Positions 1-7,633 of a stretch of 12,120 nucleotides of DNA are shown here, piece by piece; positions within the stretch are counted from its first letter, which is position 1, and every line of letters begins with the position of its first letter. The position numbers and the translations under genes are program-made. The notes below the pieces were generated by a model. The model had not been told where the DNA came from, made no database searches, and saw only the letters and a list, made by a program, of their open reading frames with translations. Origin of the DNA: JALZVT01 sp039029135 (GTDB taxonomy: Bacteria > Pseudomonadota > Gammaproteobacteria > Pseudomonadales > Azotimanducaceae); contig JBCCGT010000046.1 of assembly GCA_039029135.1 (NCBI GenBank), positions 1 through 12,120 on the forward strand. The letters run 5' to 3'.

Positions 1-203
1 GGGGGGGGGGGGGGGGGGGGGGGGCCCGCGCCGGCCCCCCCCACCGCGCAGAAACAGACCACGCCCCCCGGGCGGGGGGAACAGCAAGGACACGACGGGT
101 GGAGCGGGAGCGGGGGGGGGGGCGCGTCTGGGGGCCGGCCGGGCGGGGCTGCCCGCTCTGGGGGGGGTTGGGCGCGGGCCCCCCCCCCCCCCCCCCCCCC
201 CCC
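1..203. other. Low-complexity G/C artefact at contig end
   Basis: Bases 1-24 are an unbroken G run and bases 179-203 an unbroken C run. The sequence between them is dominated by G and C homopolymers with no coding character. Two-colour Illumina chemistry reads absent signal as G, so poly-G at read ends, with its complement poly-C from the other strand, is a known artefact. I infer that this block is not genomic and that real sequence begins near base 204. No gene can be assigned here. Confidence 0.85.
109..142 (+). other. Degraded Illumina-adapter-like stretch
   Basis: Aligned by eye without gaps to the 34-base TruSeq read-1 adapter (starting AGATCGGAAGAGC), this stretch matches at about half its positions. 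Nearly all mismatches are to G, as expected if weak signal was called G. Nine of the eleven non-G bases agree with the adapter, including the uninterrupted CGTCTG at 125-130. It sits inside the homopolymer block, which supports adapter read-through as the origin of the contig end. Confidence 0.5.
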
Positions 204-259
204 GACTCTGACCCCATGTTTTCGTCGAACAGCTTGCTGTGAGCGATCGGTGCCACTGC

Positions 260-288
260 TTGTGCTTGCAACGAATTCCGCGTAACAC
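260..288 (+). promoter_or_regulatory. Weak candidate promoter for the TonB receptor
   Basis: A TTGTGC element at 260-265 is followed after 17 bases by TAACAC at 283-288. This is a poor but correctly spaced match to sigma-70 -35 and -10 boxes, and it would give a leader of roughly 45 bases before the CTG start at 339. The region 204-338 has no other recognisable gene. This is a visual guess only; no Fur box or other operator stands out. Confidence 0.2.
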
Positions 289-326
289 TGGCGCAGCGGA
301 CTACAGTGCTGACATTCACTCAACCT

Positions 327-341
327 GGGGAGGAGATCCTG
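327..341 (+). promoter_or_regulatory. Shine-Dalgarno that supports a CTG start
   Basis: GGGGAGGAG at 327-335 is a strong anti-Shine-Dalgarno match ending three bases before the CTG at 339-341. It would lie inside the coding region if translation began at GTG 306. Its position is the main nucleotide evidence for the CTG start of the TonB receptor. Confidence 0.55.
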
Positions 342-3300
342 AAGACCAGAACAAACGTGCTGCTTGGGTGCCTTGCGCTATTTTTGTCGCCTGCGTTTGC
401 GGAGCAGGGACAGATGGAGGAGGTCGTCGTAACCGGCTCCTACATCAAAGGCTCTCCGGAAGACGCGCCCTCTCCCATTCAAACTGTCGATCGGGATTTC
501 ATCGTCGGTTCCGGTGTCTCCGACGTCGCGGAGCTGATTCGCAACCTGGAGATCGCATCCGGATCAGATACGGCGCCGCAGAATGCGACGCGCTTCAACG
601 GCAACTCGGGATCCGGGCTCGCGAACGTCAACCTGCGCGGCGTGGGGCCGACCTCCACGCTGGTTCTAATGGACGGCAAGCGTCTGCCCTTCGCCGGGCA
701 GAAGCTGTCCGACGGCGATCGCTTCGTCGACATCAACAGCATTCCCGTGACCATGATCGAACGGGTCGAAGTGCTAAAAGACGGCGGCTCGGCGATCTAT
801 GGTTCTGATGCTATCGCCGGCGTCGTCAACTTCATCACCCGCTCCGATTTCGAAGGTTTCGAGATTTCCGCGAAGTATCAGGATGTCGATCGCGGCTCCC
901 AGCCGGATGCGACCTTCGGCGCGGTCCTCGGCTGGGCCAGCGAAAGCAAGGCGACACACTTTGTTATCGGCGGCGAGTACTTCGATCGCGGCCACCTGGA
1001 ATCGATAGACAGGACCGATCTGACGCGCGACGTGTTCGCGCGACAGGGCGCCACCATCGTCAATTCACTCTCCTTCAACGGCCCGGATGCGAGCTGCGAA
1101 ACGGCGGGATTCTTCGTCAACAACGGCTTCGACTCCGCCCCCAACGCGTGTAACCGCAACGGCTTTGAGACCGGCCTGCTGATACCAGAGCAGGAACGCG
1201 CCAGCGTGATGGCGACCTTCTCCCACGCCTTCAGCGAAGCCGCCGAGGTGTATGGCCAGGCGTCCTGGTTCGACTCGCGCAGCGGCGAGAGTCGGCCGGT
1301 ACACGCCGGCCCGATCGAGCCGAAGTACGCGCTGCCCGGCATCCTGAATGCGCTGACCGGTTTCGGCATCGGCTCGGATCCCGCGAACGATCCCTCGCTG
1401 GCCGTGAACGGCGGCAGCACCTTCCCGCCGTTCCTGCCGCTCGAGTTGGTTGACTACCAGGTGCGCGTCCCCGGGATTGACGCCGATCGAGATTTCGATT
1501 CCCACAACGATCAGACCACGACCCGCTTTCAGCTTGGCCTGCGCGGCGATATCACGCTGGGGGAGCGGCCCTTCAACTACGACCTGTCAGTCACGCGCGG
1601 CGACTCGGAGTTCTCGACTCATTTCCTTGGTCTGGATAGCGATCGTCTGGAACTCGCGCACTATGGTCTGGGTGGCCCGAACTGCGTCCCCGATGGCGAT
1701 CTGGCCAATCCGTTTGCGCGCGGCTTACTCGCTGGCACTGACGGCGTGTTCGATTCCTCGGCGTCGACACCCGGCGCAGTTGGTGCGCTGGAGGGCACCT
1801 TCGAGGCCTTGATGGGCACCGTGCCCGGTCAGCCCTTCATCAACCCGGACAACGTCGTGCTGGCGATGACCAGTTCGAATCGCGGCGACAACAGTCAGGG
1901 CTGTTTCTTCTTCAACCCTTACCTCACCCGGGCCAGCGGTTTACCTGGCCTCAGTAACTCCGAAGAGCTGCTGCGCTGGATGGAAGTCGAGATGGACGAT
2001 GCGCAGCGATCGGAGACCTTCCTCACCGCCGTTGACTTCGTGCTCGCTGGCGAGCTGTTCGACTTCGGCGCCGGGCCGGTGTCCGCGGCGATCGGTTTTC
2101 AATACCGGGAAGAAGGGCGCGAGACGGTCGTCAATCCCAAGACCATCGGCGCGGTGAACAGTTTTGGTCAACTGAGCGGGCAGGAATCCGTGGCGGGCCT
2201 GTCAGAGAATCGCAACTTCGACGAAGACCGGGACGTCGTTGCCGCCTTCCTTGAGTTCCAGCTCTCGCCCCACGAAGACGTCGACGTGCAGCTCGCGGCG
2301 CGCTACGAAGACTACGGCGGCGACATAGGCTCGACCTTTGACCCGAAGCTGGGCGTGCGCTGGCAGACCACGGATTCACTCGTGCTGCGCGGTTCGGTCA
2401 GCAGCTCCTTCCGCGGTCCGGCGCTCGCACAGATCGAGGAGGGCACCGGCTTCAGTCTGGAGTTCGGCGTGGCGGACGCACTGGGCGAGGGCGTGAACCC
2501 CGCCGGTCAAAACTGCGTGCGTACCGGCCGCTGTCCCATCCCGGATGCGGCATCGTCGCCCAACATCATCATCGTCAAGCAGGGTCAGCCGACGCCCGAT
2601 CTGGCGCCGGAGGAGGCGATCACGTTTAACGTCGGCGCGATCTGGTCGCCGGTCGATGGTCCCTTGCAGGGCCTGACGCTCGGCATCGATTACTACAACA
2701 TCAGCTTCGAAGACAAAATCATCGACGTGCCGACCCAGTCGCTGCTGACCGAGGAGATGGCGCTCTTTCAGGCGGCGCTGGCCGCCAACGACTTCGTGAT
2801 CGCCGTCCCCGGACAGCCCGACTTCGGCGCGGCCTGCGATCCAACCGCCGCGGAGTTCGACCCCGGCCAGCCGCGCGGCGAAGTCTGCCAGGTGAATCCC
2901 GCGGCCTACGCCATCACGCCGGAAAATTCTCAGTTCGCCGGCGGTAGGATCACCCGCCGCGTCGATGTGTCTCGCGACCTGCAGATCATTTCCAGCGGCG
3001 CGCTCAACGCCGGCAAAGTAGAGACGGACGGTATCGATGCCCACCTCAACTACGTTTGGGACACCGATCTCGGCAACTTCGTCCTCGACGGCCGTCTGAG
3101 CTGGATTCGCGAGTTCAAGGTCAGCGACTTTCCCGGCGGCCAGCCGGACTTCGATGCGGCCGGTTTCACCAACAACGATCCGACCCGCCGCCTGACGCGA
3201 TCCATGCCCGACCTGAAAGGCAATCTCGGACTGACCTGGCTGCGCAATCGGCACATGGCGCGGATGAACATGCGCTTCATCGGCAGCTACGAGGACAACG

Positions 3301-3533
3301 GCGCGCCGAACAACATCATCGATGACGGCGACCTCGACGCCTACTACGCCTTCGATCTCAGCTACAACTACAGCCTGCCCGTGGGCGAGACCGGTGAGGT
3401 ACGGCTGACGCTGGGCGCGATCGATCTGTTCGACGCGGACCTGCCGCAGTTGAAGAACGGCGCCGGCACGGATCTGCAGGTGTTCGATCCGCGCGGCAGA
3501 CGCTTGTACGGGGCGCTGAAGTACTCGTTCTGA
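339..3533 (+). CDS. TonB-dependent outer-membrane receptor
   Basis: This is an outer-membrane, ligand-gated transporter powered by TonB-ExbBD; the substrate cannot be read from the sequence. From the CTG at 339 the protein is 1064 residues. A signal peptide (residues 1-21, basic MKTRTN, a hydrophobic core, then SPAFA before EQGQ) is followed by the TonB box EEVVVTGSYI (about 27-36). The plug domain (about 40-165) carries the conserved NLRGVG, LVLMDGKR, IERVEVLKDGGSAIYGSDAIAGVVNFI elements in order. The rest is the barrel, ending in LYGALKYSF with the C-terminal aromatic used for barrel insertion. I prefer CTG 339 because GGGGAGGAG (327-335) lies just upstream and the signal peptide begins exactly there. 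A GTG at 306 would add 11 residues before the signal peptide and has no obvious ribosome site. The mature protein has eight cysteines, possibly loop disulfides. No dedicated regulator or TonB gene is adjacent. The family is certain; the substrate is unknown. Confidence 0.95.
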   Translation: MKTRTNVLLGCLALFLSPAFAEQGQMEEVVVTGSYIKGSPEDAPSPIQTVDRDFIVGSGVSDVAELIRNLEIASGSDTAPQNATRFNGNSGSGLANVNLRGVGPTSTLVLMDGKRLPFAGQKLSDGDRFVDINSIPVTMIERVEVLKDGGSAIYGSDAIAGVVNFITRSDFEGFEISAKYQDVDRGSQPDATFGAVLGWASESKATHFVIGGEYFDRGHLESIDRTDLTRDVFARQGATIVNSLSFNGPDASCETAGFFVNNGFDSAPNACNRNGFETGLLIPEQERASVMATFSHAFSEAAEVYGQASWFDSRSGESRPVHAGPIEPKYALPGILNALTGFGIGSDPANDPSLAVNGGSTFPPFLPLELVDYQVRVPGIDADRDFDSHNDQTTTRFQLGLRGDITLGERPFNYDLSVTRGDSEFSTHFLGLDSDRLELAHYGLGGPNCVPDGDLANPFARGLLAGTDGVFDSSASTPGAVGALEGTFEALMGTVPGQPFINPDNVVLAMTSSNRGDNSQGCFFFNPYLTRASGLPGLSNSEELLRWMEVEMDDAQRSETFLTAVDFVLAGELFDFGAGPVSAAIGFQYREEGRETVVNPKTIGAVNSFGQLSGQESVAGLSENRNFDEDRDVVAAFLEFQLSPHEDVDVQLAARYEDYGGDIGSTFDPKLGVRWQTTDSLVLRGSVSSSFRGPALAQIEEGTGFSLEFGVADALGEGVNPAGQNCVRTGRCPIPDAASSPNIIIVKQGQPTPDLAPEEAITFNVGAIWSPVDGPLQGLTLGIDYYNISFEDKIIDVPTQSLLTEEMALFQAALAANDFVIAVPGQPDFGAACDPTAAEFDPGQPRGEVCQVNPAAYAITPENSQFAGGRITRRVDVSRDLQIISSGALNAGKVETDGIDAHLNYVWDTDLGNFVLDGRLSWIREFKVSDFPGGQPDFDAAGFTNNDPTRRLTRSMPDLKGNLGLTWLRNRHMARMNMRFIGSYEDNGAPNNIIDDGDLDAYYAFDLSYNYSLPVGETGEVRLTLGAIDLFDADLPQLKNGAGTDLQVFDPRGRRLYGALKYSF

Positions 3534-3582
3534 TGCGATGAGGGACGCTGTGCTCGCTGCCGCAGTAGAGTGATTTATCTGG

Positions 3583-3606
3583 CCGCGTCAGCCGCGCGGG
3601 ATTTTC
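3583..3606. terminator. Weak hairpin between convergent genes
   Basis: CCGCG (3583-3587) can pair with CGCGG (3595-3599) around a seven-base loop, followed by GATTTTC. The stem is short and the T tract is only four bases. It lies in the 71-base gap between the stops of the TonB receptor (plus) and the DUF6702 gene (minus), where a terminator is expected. It is only suggestive. Confidence 0.25.
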
Positions 3607-4108
3607 ACTGAGGTTCGGGACTCAGGCGAAGCCATCGCAGCGGCTGATCGGCGGCGGTCGTGGTCGATCGCACCAGATCGCCGACGCGCCAGTTCAGGTC
3701 GTTGCGCATGCCGTCGACCAATTCGTGCAGCAGGCTGCTTTCGATCTCAAGCGCCGCTGGCAGCGCCATCGGCGCGCTACGCTGATAGACCCACAGCGTG
3801 TTGCCCTCGATGTGGGCACCGAAGGGTTCCAGCGGAATGGCGCTGGTACCGCGCAGCTCGAAGTGGCTGTCGACGTAGTTCATCAGGCGCGCGGCGGCCT
3901 CGAGATCGATCAGGCCATCCGGCGCGCCGAGACTCGCGAGCAGCGTGAGCGCGTCGTCTAAATGAAGCTGGTGCGTGACGTCCAGTGTGCCCGCGCTCGC
4001 GCGCCACTCGATGTCGGTGGTGCTGAGCTTGAGCCGATGCGCGTGGACGCCGGCGGGCTGCAACGCGAGCCAGGCGATCAGGACGCAGCGGATGCAGTCG
4101 CGGATCAT
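3605..4108 (-). CDS. DUF6702 family secreted protein
   Basis: This is a 167-residue protein of unknown biochemical function. The N-terminus has a signal peptide (MIRDC..., hydrophobic VLIAWLALQPAGVHA, probable cleavage after VHA at about residue 23). The mature part opens with HRLKLSTTDIEWRASAGTLDVTHQLHLDDAL, which I recognise as the pattern of DUF6702 proteins (an N-terminal His, a TEI/TDIE-like strand, then a strand with an acidic DD). A LxxYVDSHFEL segment near residues 75-85 is also typical. It starts 33 bases after the stop of the M1 peptidase on the same strand, so the two are probably co-transcribed. In the family's usual context it accompanies M1 aminopeptidases, so it may act with the peptidase in the periplasm; that role is inference. 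The ribosome site before the ATG is weak, and coupling to upstream translation is possible. Confidence 0.72.
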   Translation of the reverse strand: MIRDCIRCVLIAWLALQPAGVHAHRLKLSTTDIEWRASAGTLDVTHQLHLDDALTLLASLGAPDGLIDLEAAARLMNYVDSHFELRGTSAIPLEPFGAHIEGNTLWVYQRSAPMALPAALEIESSLLHELVDGMRNDLNWRVGDLVRSTTTAADQPLRWLRLSPEPQ

Positions 4109-4141
4109 GCGATCGGTCTTATGCCCTGGTGCGCCTCGCGG

Positions 4142-6700
4142 TTATTGCGCCTGCAGCGGCACCTTGGCCTGATCCTCATCGTCCGACTTGAGCTCCGCCA
4201 TCATGCCCTTCATCAGGTTGCGCGTGTCGTCCGGCCACTTGTACAGATCGAGGCGCGAACGCTGAATTTGGCGCGGGTAGCGGTTGTCGCTGATGTCGAC
4301 GTCGGCCGTCTGCCGGTCTGGATCGAGCTCGATCGCGGTAATCGCCTTGTCGCGAATCAGCAGCTTGGTGACCGCGTCGTTGTTGCGGCGCCAGATCTCG
4401 GCGGGGATGTCGAGCCGCTCCACGCTGCCGTCGGCGTAACTGATCGCGAGAGGCAGCGGCGTCAGCAATCCGCCCTCGTTTTCGAAATCGACGAAATAGA
4501 CGTACTCCTTGCCGGCCTGGGCGCGCCGCAGCGCCTTGAGCTCGCTCGGCTCGAGGTCATCGAGAAATGCCCGATAGGCGTTTCGCTCCTCGTTGCTCGG
4601 CGTGTACACGTCGTTGTCGTTGTAGAAATCGCCTAAGCCATCGACGCGCTCCAGGCGCGGCACGATGCCCGCGTCGCGATTGCGTCGCTGCTCGATCGGT
4701 TCGGGCGTGTAGGCCTTGTCTAGTGCCCGCTGCGCCGGCAAGTCCACGGTCGGATCACCGCTGTTGATTCGATATTCGCGGATCGCCTTCAGAGCGACGT
4801 CCACGTGGTCGGTGCTGTAAAACCAGCCGCGCCAGAACCAGTCGAGATCCCGGCCCGACGCGTCCTCCATGGTGCGAAAGAAATCCGCCGGCGTTGGTCG
4901 CTTGAAGCGCCAGCGCCGCGAGTATTCCCGGAACGCGAAGTCAAACAGCTCTCGGCCCAGGACGGTCTCGCGCAATACCACCAGCGCCGCGGCGGGCTTG
5001 GTGTAGGCGTTGGGGCCAAACTGCAGCACCGAGTCCGACTGGGTCATGATCGGCACCTGATTCGCGCTGGTCATGTAGCTCGAGATCTGCGCGAGTATCG
5101 ACAGGTCGCCCTCGTAGGCGAAATAGTTTTCCTCCCACTCCAGCGACGCGAGGTATTCGAGGAAACTGTTGATGCCCTCGTCCATCCACGTCCACTGGCG
5201 CTCGTCGGAGTTGACCACCATCGGAAAATAGATGTGGCCGATCTCGTGGATGATCACGCCGATCAGTCGCTGCTTGATGCTGCGCGAGTAGCTGTAGTCC
5301 TGGGCCGCGAGCGCAGGGTCTACGCCCTTGCGATCCGCGCGGTTCTCTCCTTTGTCTTTCTTCTCTTTGTCCTCGTCTTCTTCATACGGCGTCGGTCGAT
5401 AGCCGTTGAAGGTGATCATCGGGTACTCCATGCCGCCGCGTTTCCAGGTGTTGACGCTCTGCGCGGTCGGGTAGGGATAGGGAAACGAAAAGCGCGAGTA
5501 CACGTCCATGGTATGGACGACCGACTGGGTGGAGTACTGAGACCAGATGGGTTCGGCCTCGTTGGGGTAAAAGGACATCGCCAGCACCTCGTCGTACTCG
5601 CCGCCCTGCTGCCTGTGGACCATGCCGTCCCAGATGAACTTGCGGGAACTGGCCCAGGCGAAGTCGCGCACGTTTTCTGCGCGGAACCGCCAGGTCTGGG
5701 TCGCGTTCGTCTTCTTCTTTTCGTTTTCAAGCGCCTCTTCGCGCGTGACGATGAAGACCGGCTTGTCGGCCCGACGCGCGTTCGCGAGCCTGCGCTGCTG
5801 CGCGGCCGTCAGAACCTCGCGCTCGTTCAGCAGTTCGCCGCTGGCGGAGACGATGTGATCGCGCGGCACGGTCAGCGAAACGTCGTAGTTACCGAACTCG
5901 AGCGTGAACTCCCCCCGGCCCAGGAACTGATGGTGCTGCCAGGCGACGTAGTCGGTGTAGGCCGCCATGCGCGGGAACCACTGGGCGAGGAAGTAGATGT
6001 AGGTGTCGTTGTCGGGGAAGTGTTCGTAGCCGCCTCGCGAGCCCACGGCGTCTTCGTCGAGAATCGCGAAGTTCCAGTCGATCTCCAGCACCTGCTGCGC
6101 GCCGGGCTTCAGGGGGCGCGGCAGATCCACCCGCAGCATGGTGTCGACGACCGCATGGTCGAGCGCCCGGCCGCTGCCGTCGGTCAGGCGCGTCAGGTTG
6201 AAGCCGTAGTCGCTGTCCTGTTTAGCGTAGTAGCGTCGCAGTTCGCCGAAGCTCAGCTCATCGCTGACCCCGTCGTCGGCCTTGCTGCCGGTACGGCTGC
6301 GCTCCTCCAGCGAGTCGCGCCGGAAGCGATTCTGATCGAGCTGCAGCCACAGATACGGCAGCGTGTCCGGCGAACGATTGGTGTAGGTGATGCGCAGGTT
6401 CGCGCTGACCCGCCGCTGCGCCTCGTCCAGCGTCGCGTCGATGCGGTAGTCGGCGCGCTGTTGCCAGTACTGGTGACCCGGCGCGCCGGAGGCGGTGCGA
6501 TAGACGTTGGGCGTCGGCAGGGTCTGGCCGAGCTGTTCGAAGCGGCTGATGTCCGGCGCGGGCTTAGGCTCGGCGGCCTGCGCGCCGGCCGTGAGCGCGA
6601 GCGATACGGCGGCGGGTAGTAGAACGCTGGCCAGAGTGCGGGAAAGGCTGGCATTGGACCTCTGCGGGGAGTTCTGCGGGGAAGAAATAGGCGTGAGCAT
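4142..6700 (-). CDS. Secreted M1 family zinc metallopeptidase
   Basis: This 852-residue gluzincin peptidase is likely an aminopeptidase acting outside the cytoplasm. A signal peptide covers about residues 1-42 (SRTLASVLLPAAVSLALTAGAQA before AEPKP). The aminopeptidase N-like beta domain follows. The active site has GGMEYP at 422-427, in place of the classical GAMEN, and zinc motif HEIGH at 485-489. The third ligand is Glu508 in WTWMDEG, giving the exact HEXXH-X18-E spacing. Y566 in FGPNAYTKPA is a candidate for the catalytic tyrosine. Residues about 440-458 form a charged Glu/Asp/Lys insert between GGMEYP and HEIGH. The C-terminal part is less conserved to my eye. It lies 51 bases downstream of the nuclease-like gene and 33 bases upstream of DUF6702, all on the minus strand. 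No Shine-Dalgarno is visible before the ATG, but a hairpin is. The family call is firm; substrate preference is unknown. Confidence 0.95.
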   Translation of the reverse strand: MLTPISSPQNSPQRSNASLSRTLASVLLPAAVSLALTAGAQAAEPKPAPDISRFEQLGQTLPTPNVYRTASGAPGHQYWQQRADYRIDATLDEAQRRVSANLRITYTNRSPDTLPYLWLQLDQNRFRRDSLEERSRTGSKADDGVSDELSFGELRRYYAKQDSDYGFNLTRLTDGSGRALDHAVVDTMLRVDLPRPLKPGAQQVLEIDWNFAILDEDAVGSRGGYEHFPDNDTYIYFLAQWFPRMAAYTDYVAWQHHQFLGRGEFTLEFGNYDVSLTVPRDHIVSASGELLNEREVLTAAQQRRLANARRADKPVFIVTREEALENEKKKTNATQTWRFRAENVRDFAWASSRKFIWDGMVHRQQGGEYDEVLAMSFYPNEAEPIWSQYSTQSVVHTMDVYSRFSFPYPYPTAQSVNTWKRGGMEYPMITFNGYRPTPYEEDEDKEKKDKGENRADRKGVDPALAAQDYSYSRSIKQRLIGVIIHEIGHIYFPMVVNSDERQWTWMDEGINSFLEYLASLEWEENYFAYEGDLSILAQISSYMTSANQVPIMTQSDSVLQFGPNAYTKPAAALVVLRETVLGRELFDFAFREYSRRWRFKRPTPADFFRTMEDASGRDLDWFWRGWFYSTDHVDVALKAIREYRINSGDPTVDLPAQRALDKAYTPEPIEQRRNRDAGIVPRLERVDGLGDFYNDNDVYTPSNEERNAYRAFLDDLEPSELKALRRAQAGKEYVYFVDFENEGGLLTPLPLAISYADGSVERLDIPAEIWRRNNDAVTKLLIRDKAITAIELDPDRQTADVDISDNRYPRQIQRSRLDLYKWPDDTRNLMKGMMAELKSDDEDQAKVPLQAQ

Positions 6701-6712
6701 AGATACGGGCGA

Positions 6713-6731
6713 CCGGGCTGGAGATGCCCGG
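6713..6731 (-). other. Intercistronic hairpin before the M1 peptidase
   Basis: CCGGGC at 6713-6718 and GCCCGG at 6726-6731 are perfect six-base complements around a seven-base loop. They lie in the 51-base gap between the stop of the nuclease-like gene and the ATG of the M1 peptidase. On the minus strand the structure ends 12 bases before the start codon and has no T run after it, so it is not a classical terminator. It could tune translation or mark an RNA processing site. Confidence 0.35.
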
Positions 6732-6751
6732 GACCATACCGAAGCGCGTCG

Positions 6752-7633
6752 TCAGGTGCGAACCTGGATGTCGACGCTGACCGGAACGTGGTCGGATGCA
6801 CGCTCCGCTCGCGTGTCGCGCCAGACCCGGATGCTCTGAGCTTGATAGCGCTCGCGGGCCGCGCGGTTCAGCAGGAAGCGGTCGATCCGCGCCCGCCGTC
6901 GCGGCCAGTAGGTGCTGACGCGGGGCTCTTTCGGCACCAGCTCGCGCAGCAGTGGATCGAACAATCTCTGGGCATCATCCAGGTCGTCCAGCGGGGCGAA
7001 GGCCACGCTGGTGGGATTGTCGTTGAAGTCGCCCGCGATCAGCAGCGGCACCGATGGCTCCCTGCGCTGATGCTCGGCGACCAGTTCCGCCAGCACGCGA
7101 ACTTCTGCCGTGCGAATGGTCAGCGACGACAGACTCTGCCAGGCCCGGGTGCCCGATGATTTCAGGTGCACGTTGGCGAAGACGAACGCCTGGCCGTCGA
7201 CTTCGAAGCGGGCAAAGGGAAGGTCTCGAGACAGGCGTAGCGGCTGCGGATCGACCGCTCCGCCGCGCGGATAGTCGGTCAGCGCACCACCGTCCGCGTC
7301 CAGCAGTGGGCACTCCCGATGCTGGGTGAGCAGCAGCGGCCAGCGGCTCAGGTAGCCGAGATGAATGCCGCGATCGCTGTTGGTCTCGGCGAGCACAACG
7401 TGCGGAAAGGGGTCTGCCAGCAGGCCGTTAACATCGTTCAGGGCTTCCCGTGACCCCACCTCCTGCAGTGCCACGACGTCCGGGTCCACCCGCTGCAGCG
7501 TTCCGGCCAGCGCCTTCAGCTCGCGCTGTGGTTTGGGCGGATTGGCGGCGGAGCCGAACGGTTCGTCCCAGGCGAACAGGTTCATGCAGTTGTAGGTCGC
7601 CAGCCGCAGCCGGCTGGTGGGCTCGACGCTCAG
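6752..7633 (-). CDS. Endonuclease/exonuclease/phosphatase-fold protein
   Basis: This is a metal-dependent phosphoesterase fold (DNase I / ExoIII-like) of unknown substrate. From CTG 7633 it has 293 residues. The family motifs appear in order: LATYN (catalytic-type Asn15), LQEVG (metal Glu58), NVHLKS (His156), GDFND (Asp202, Asn204), RIDRFL (Asp251) and SDHVPV (Asp281-His282). There is no visible signal peptide, so I place it in the cytoplasm. The first ATG (7585) falls after LATYNC and would delete the conserved Asn strand. No ATG, GTG or TTG exists in this frame upstream of 7585 back to the frame's stop codon. The CTG at 7633-7631 overlaps the NRDE stop as CTGA, with GAGG five bases before it, so it is the likely coupled start. 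It is followed by the M1 peptidase on the same strand. The fold is certain; the target (DNA, RNA, lipid or sugar phosphate) is open. Confidence 0.88.
   Translation of the reverse strand: MSVEPTSRLRLATYNCMNLFAWDEPFGSAANPPKPQRELKALAGTLQRVDPDVVALQEVGSREALNDVNGLLADPFPHVVLAETNSDRGIHLGYLSRWPLLLTQHRECPLLDADGGALTDYPRGGAVDPQPLRLSRDLPFARFEVDGQAFVFANVHLKSSGTRAWQSLSSLTIRTAEVRVLAELVAEHQRREPSVPLLIAGDFNDNPTSVAFAPLDDLDDAQRLFDPLLRELVPKEPRVSTYWPRRRARIDRFLLNRAARERYQAQSIRVWRDTRAERASDHVPVSVDIQVRT

Noticed and set aside
90..97. ACACGACG match to the other Illumina adapter
   Set aside because: Eight bases in a skewed 200-base block is too short to distinguish from chance, and the flanks do not align.
239..808. A 189-codon plus-strand frame overlapping the start of the TonB receptor
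   Set aside because: It overlaps the receptor's signal peptide and plug in another frame, is Arg-rich and resembles no protein family I know.
2376..3254. A 292-codon minus-strand open frame inside the TonB receptor
   Set aside because: It is a shadow of the receptor frame, with no motif, start signal or domain of its own.
4805..6619. A 604-codon open frame antisense to the M1 peptidase
   Set aside because: It is the mirror of a GC-rich gene with strong third-position bias. Its translation has no recognisable domain, and the opposite strand carries a full set of M1 motifs.
6661..6682. Direct repeat TCTGCGGGGA at 6661-6670 and 6673-6682
   Set aside because: It encodes a short SPQ-type repeat in the N-terminal region before the M1 signal peptide core. 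Two copies of ten bases do not indicate a mobile element or regulatory array.
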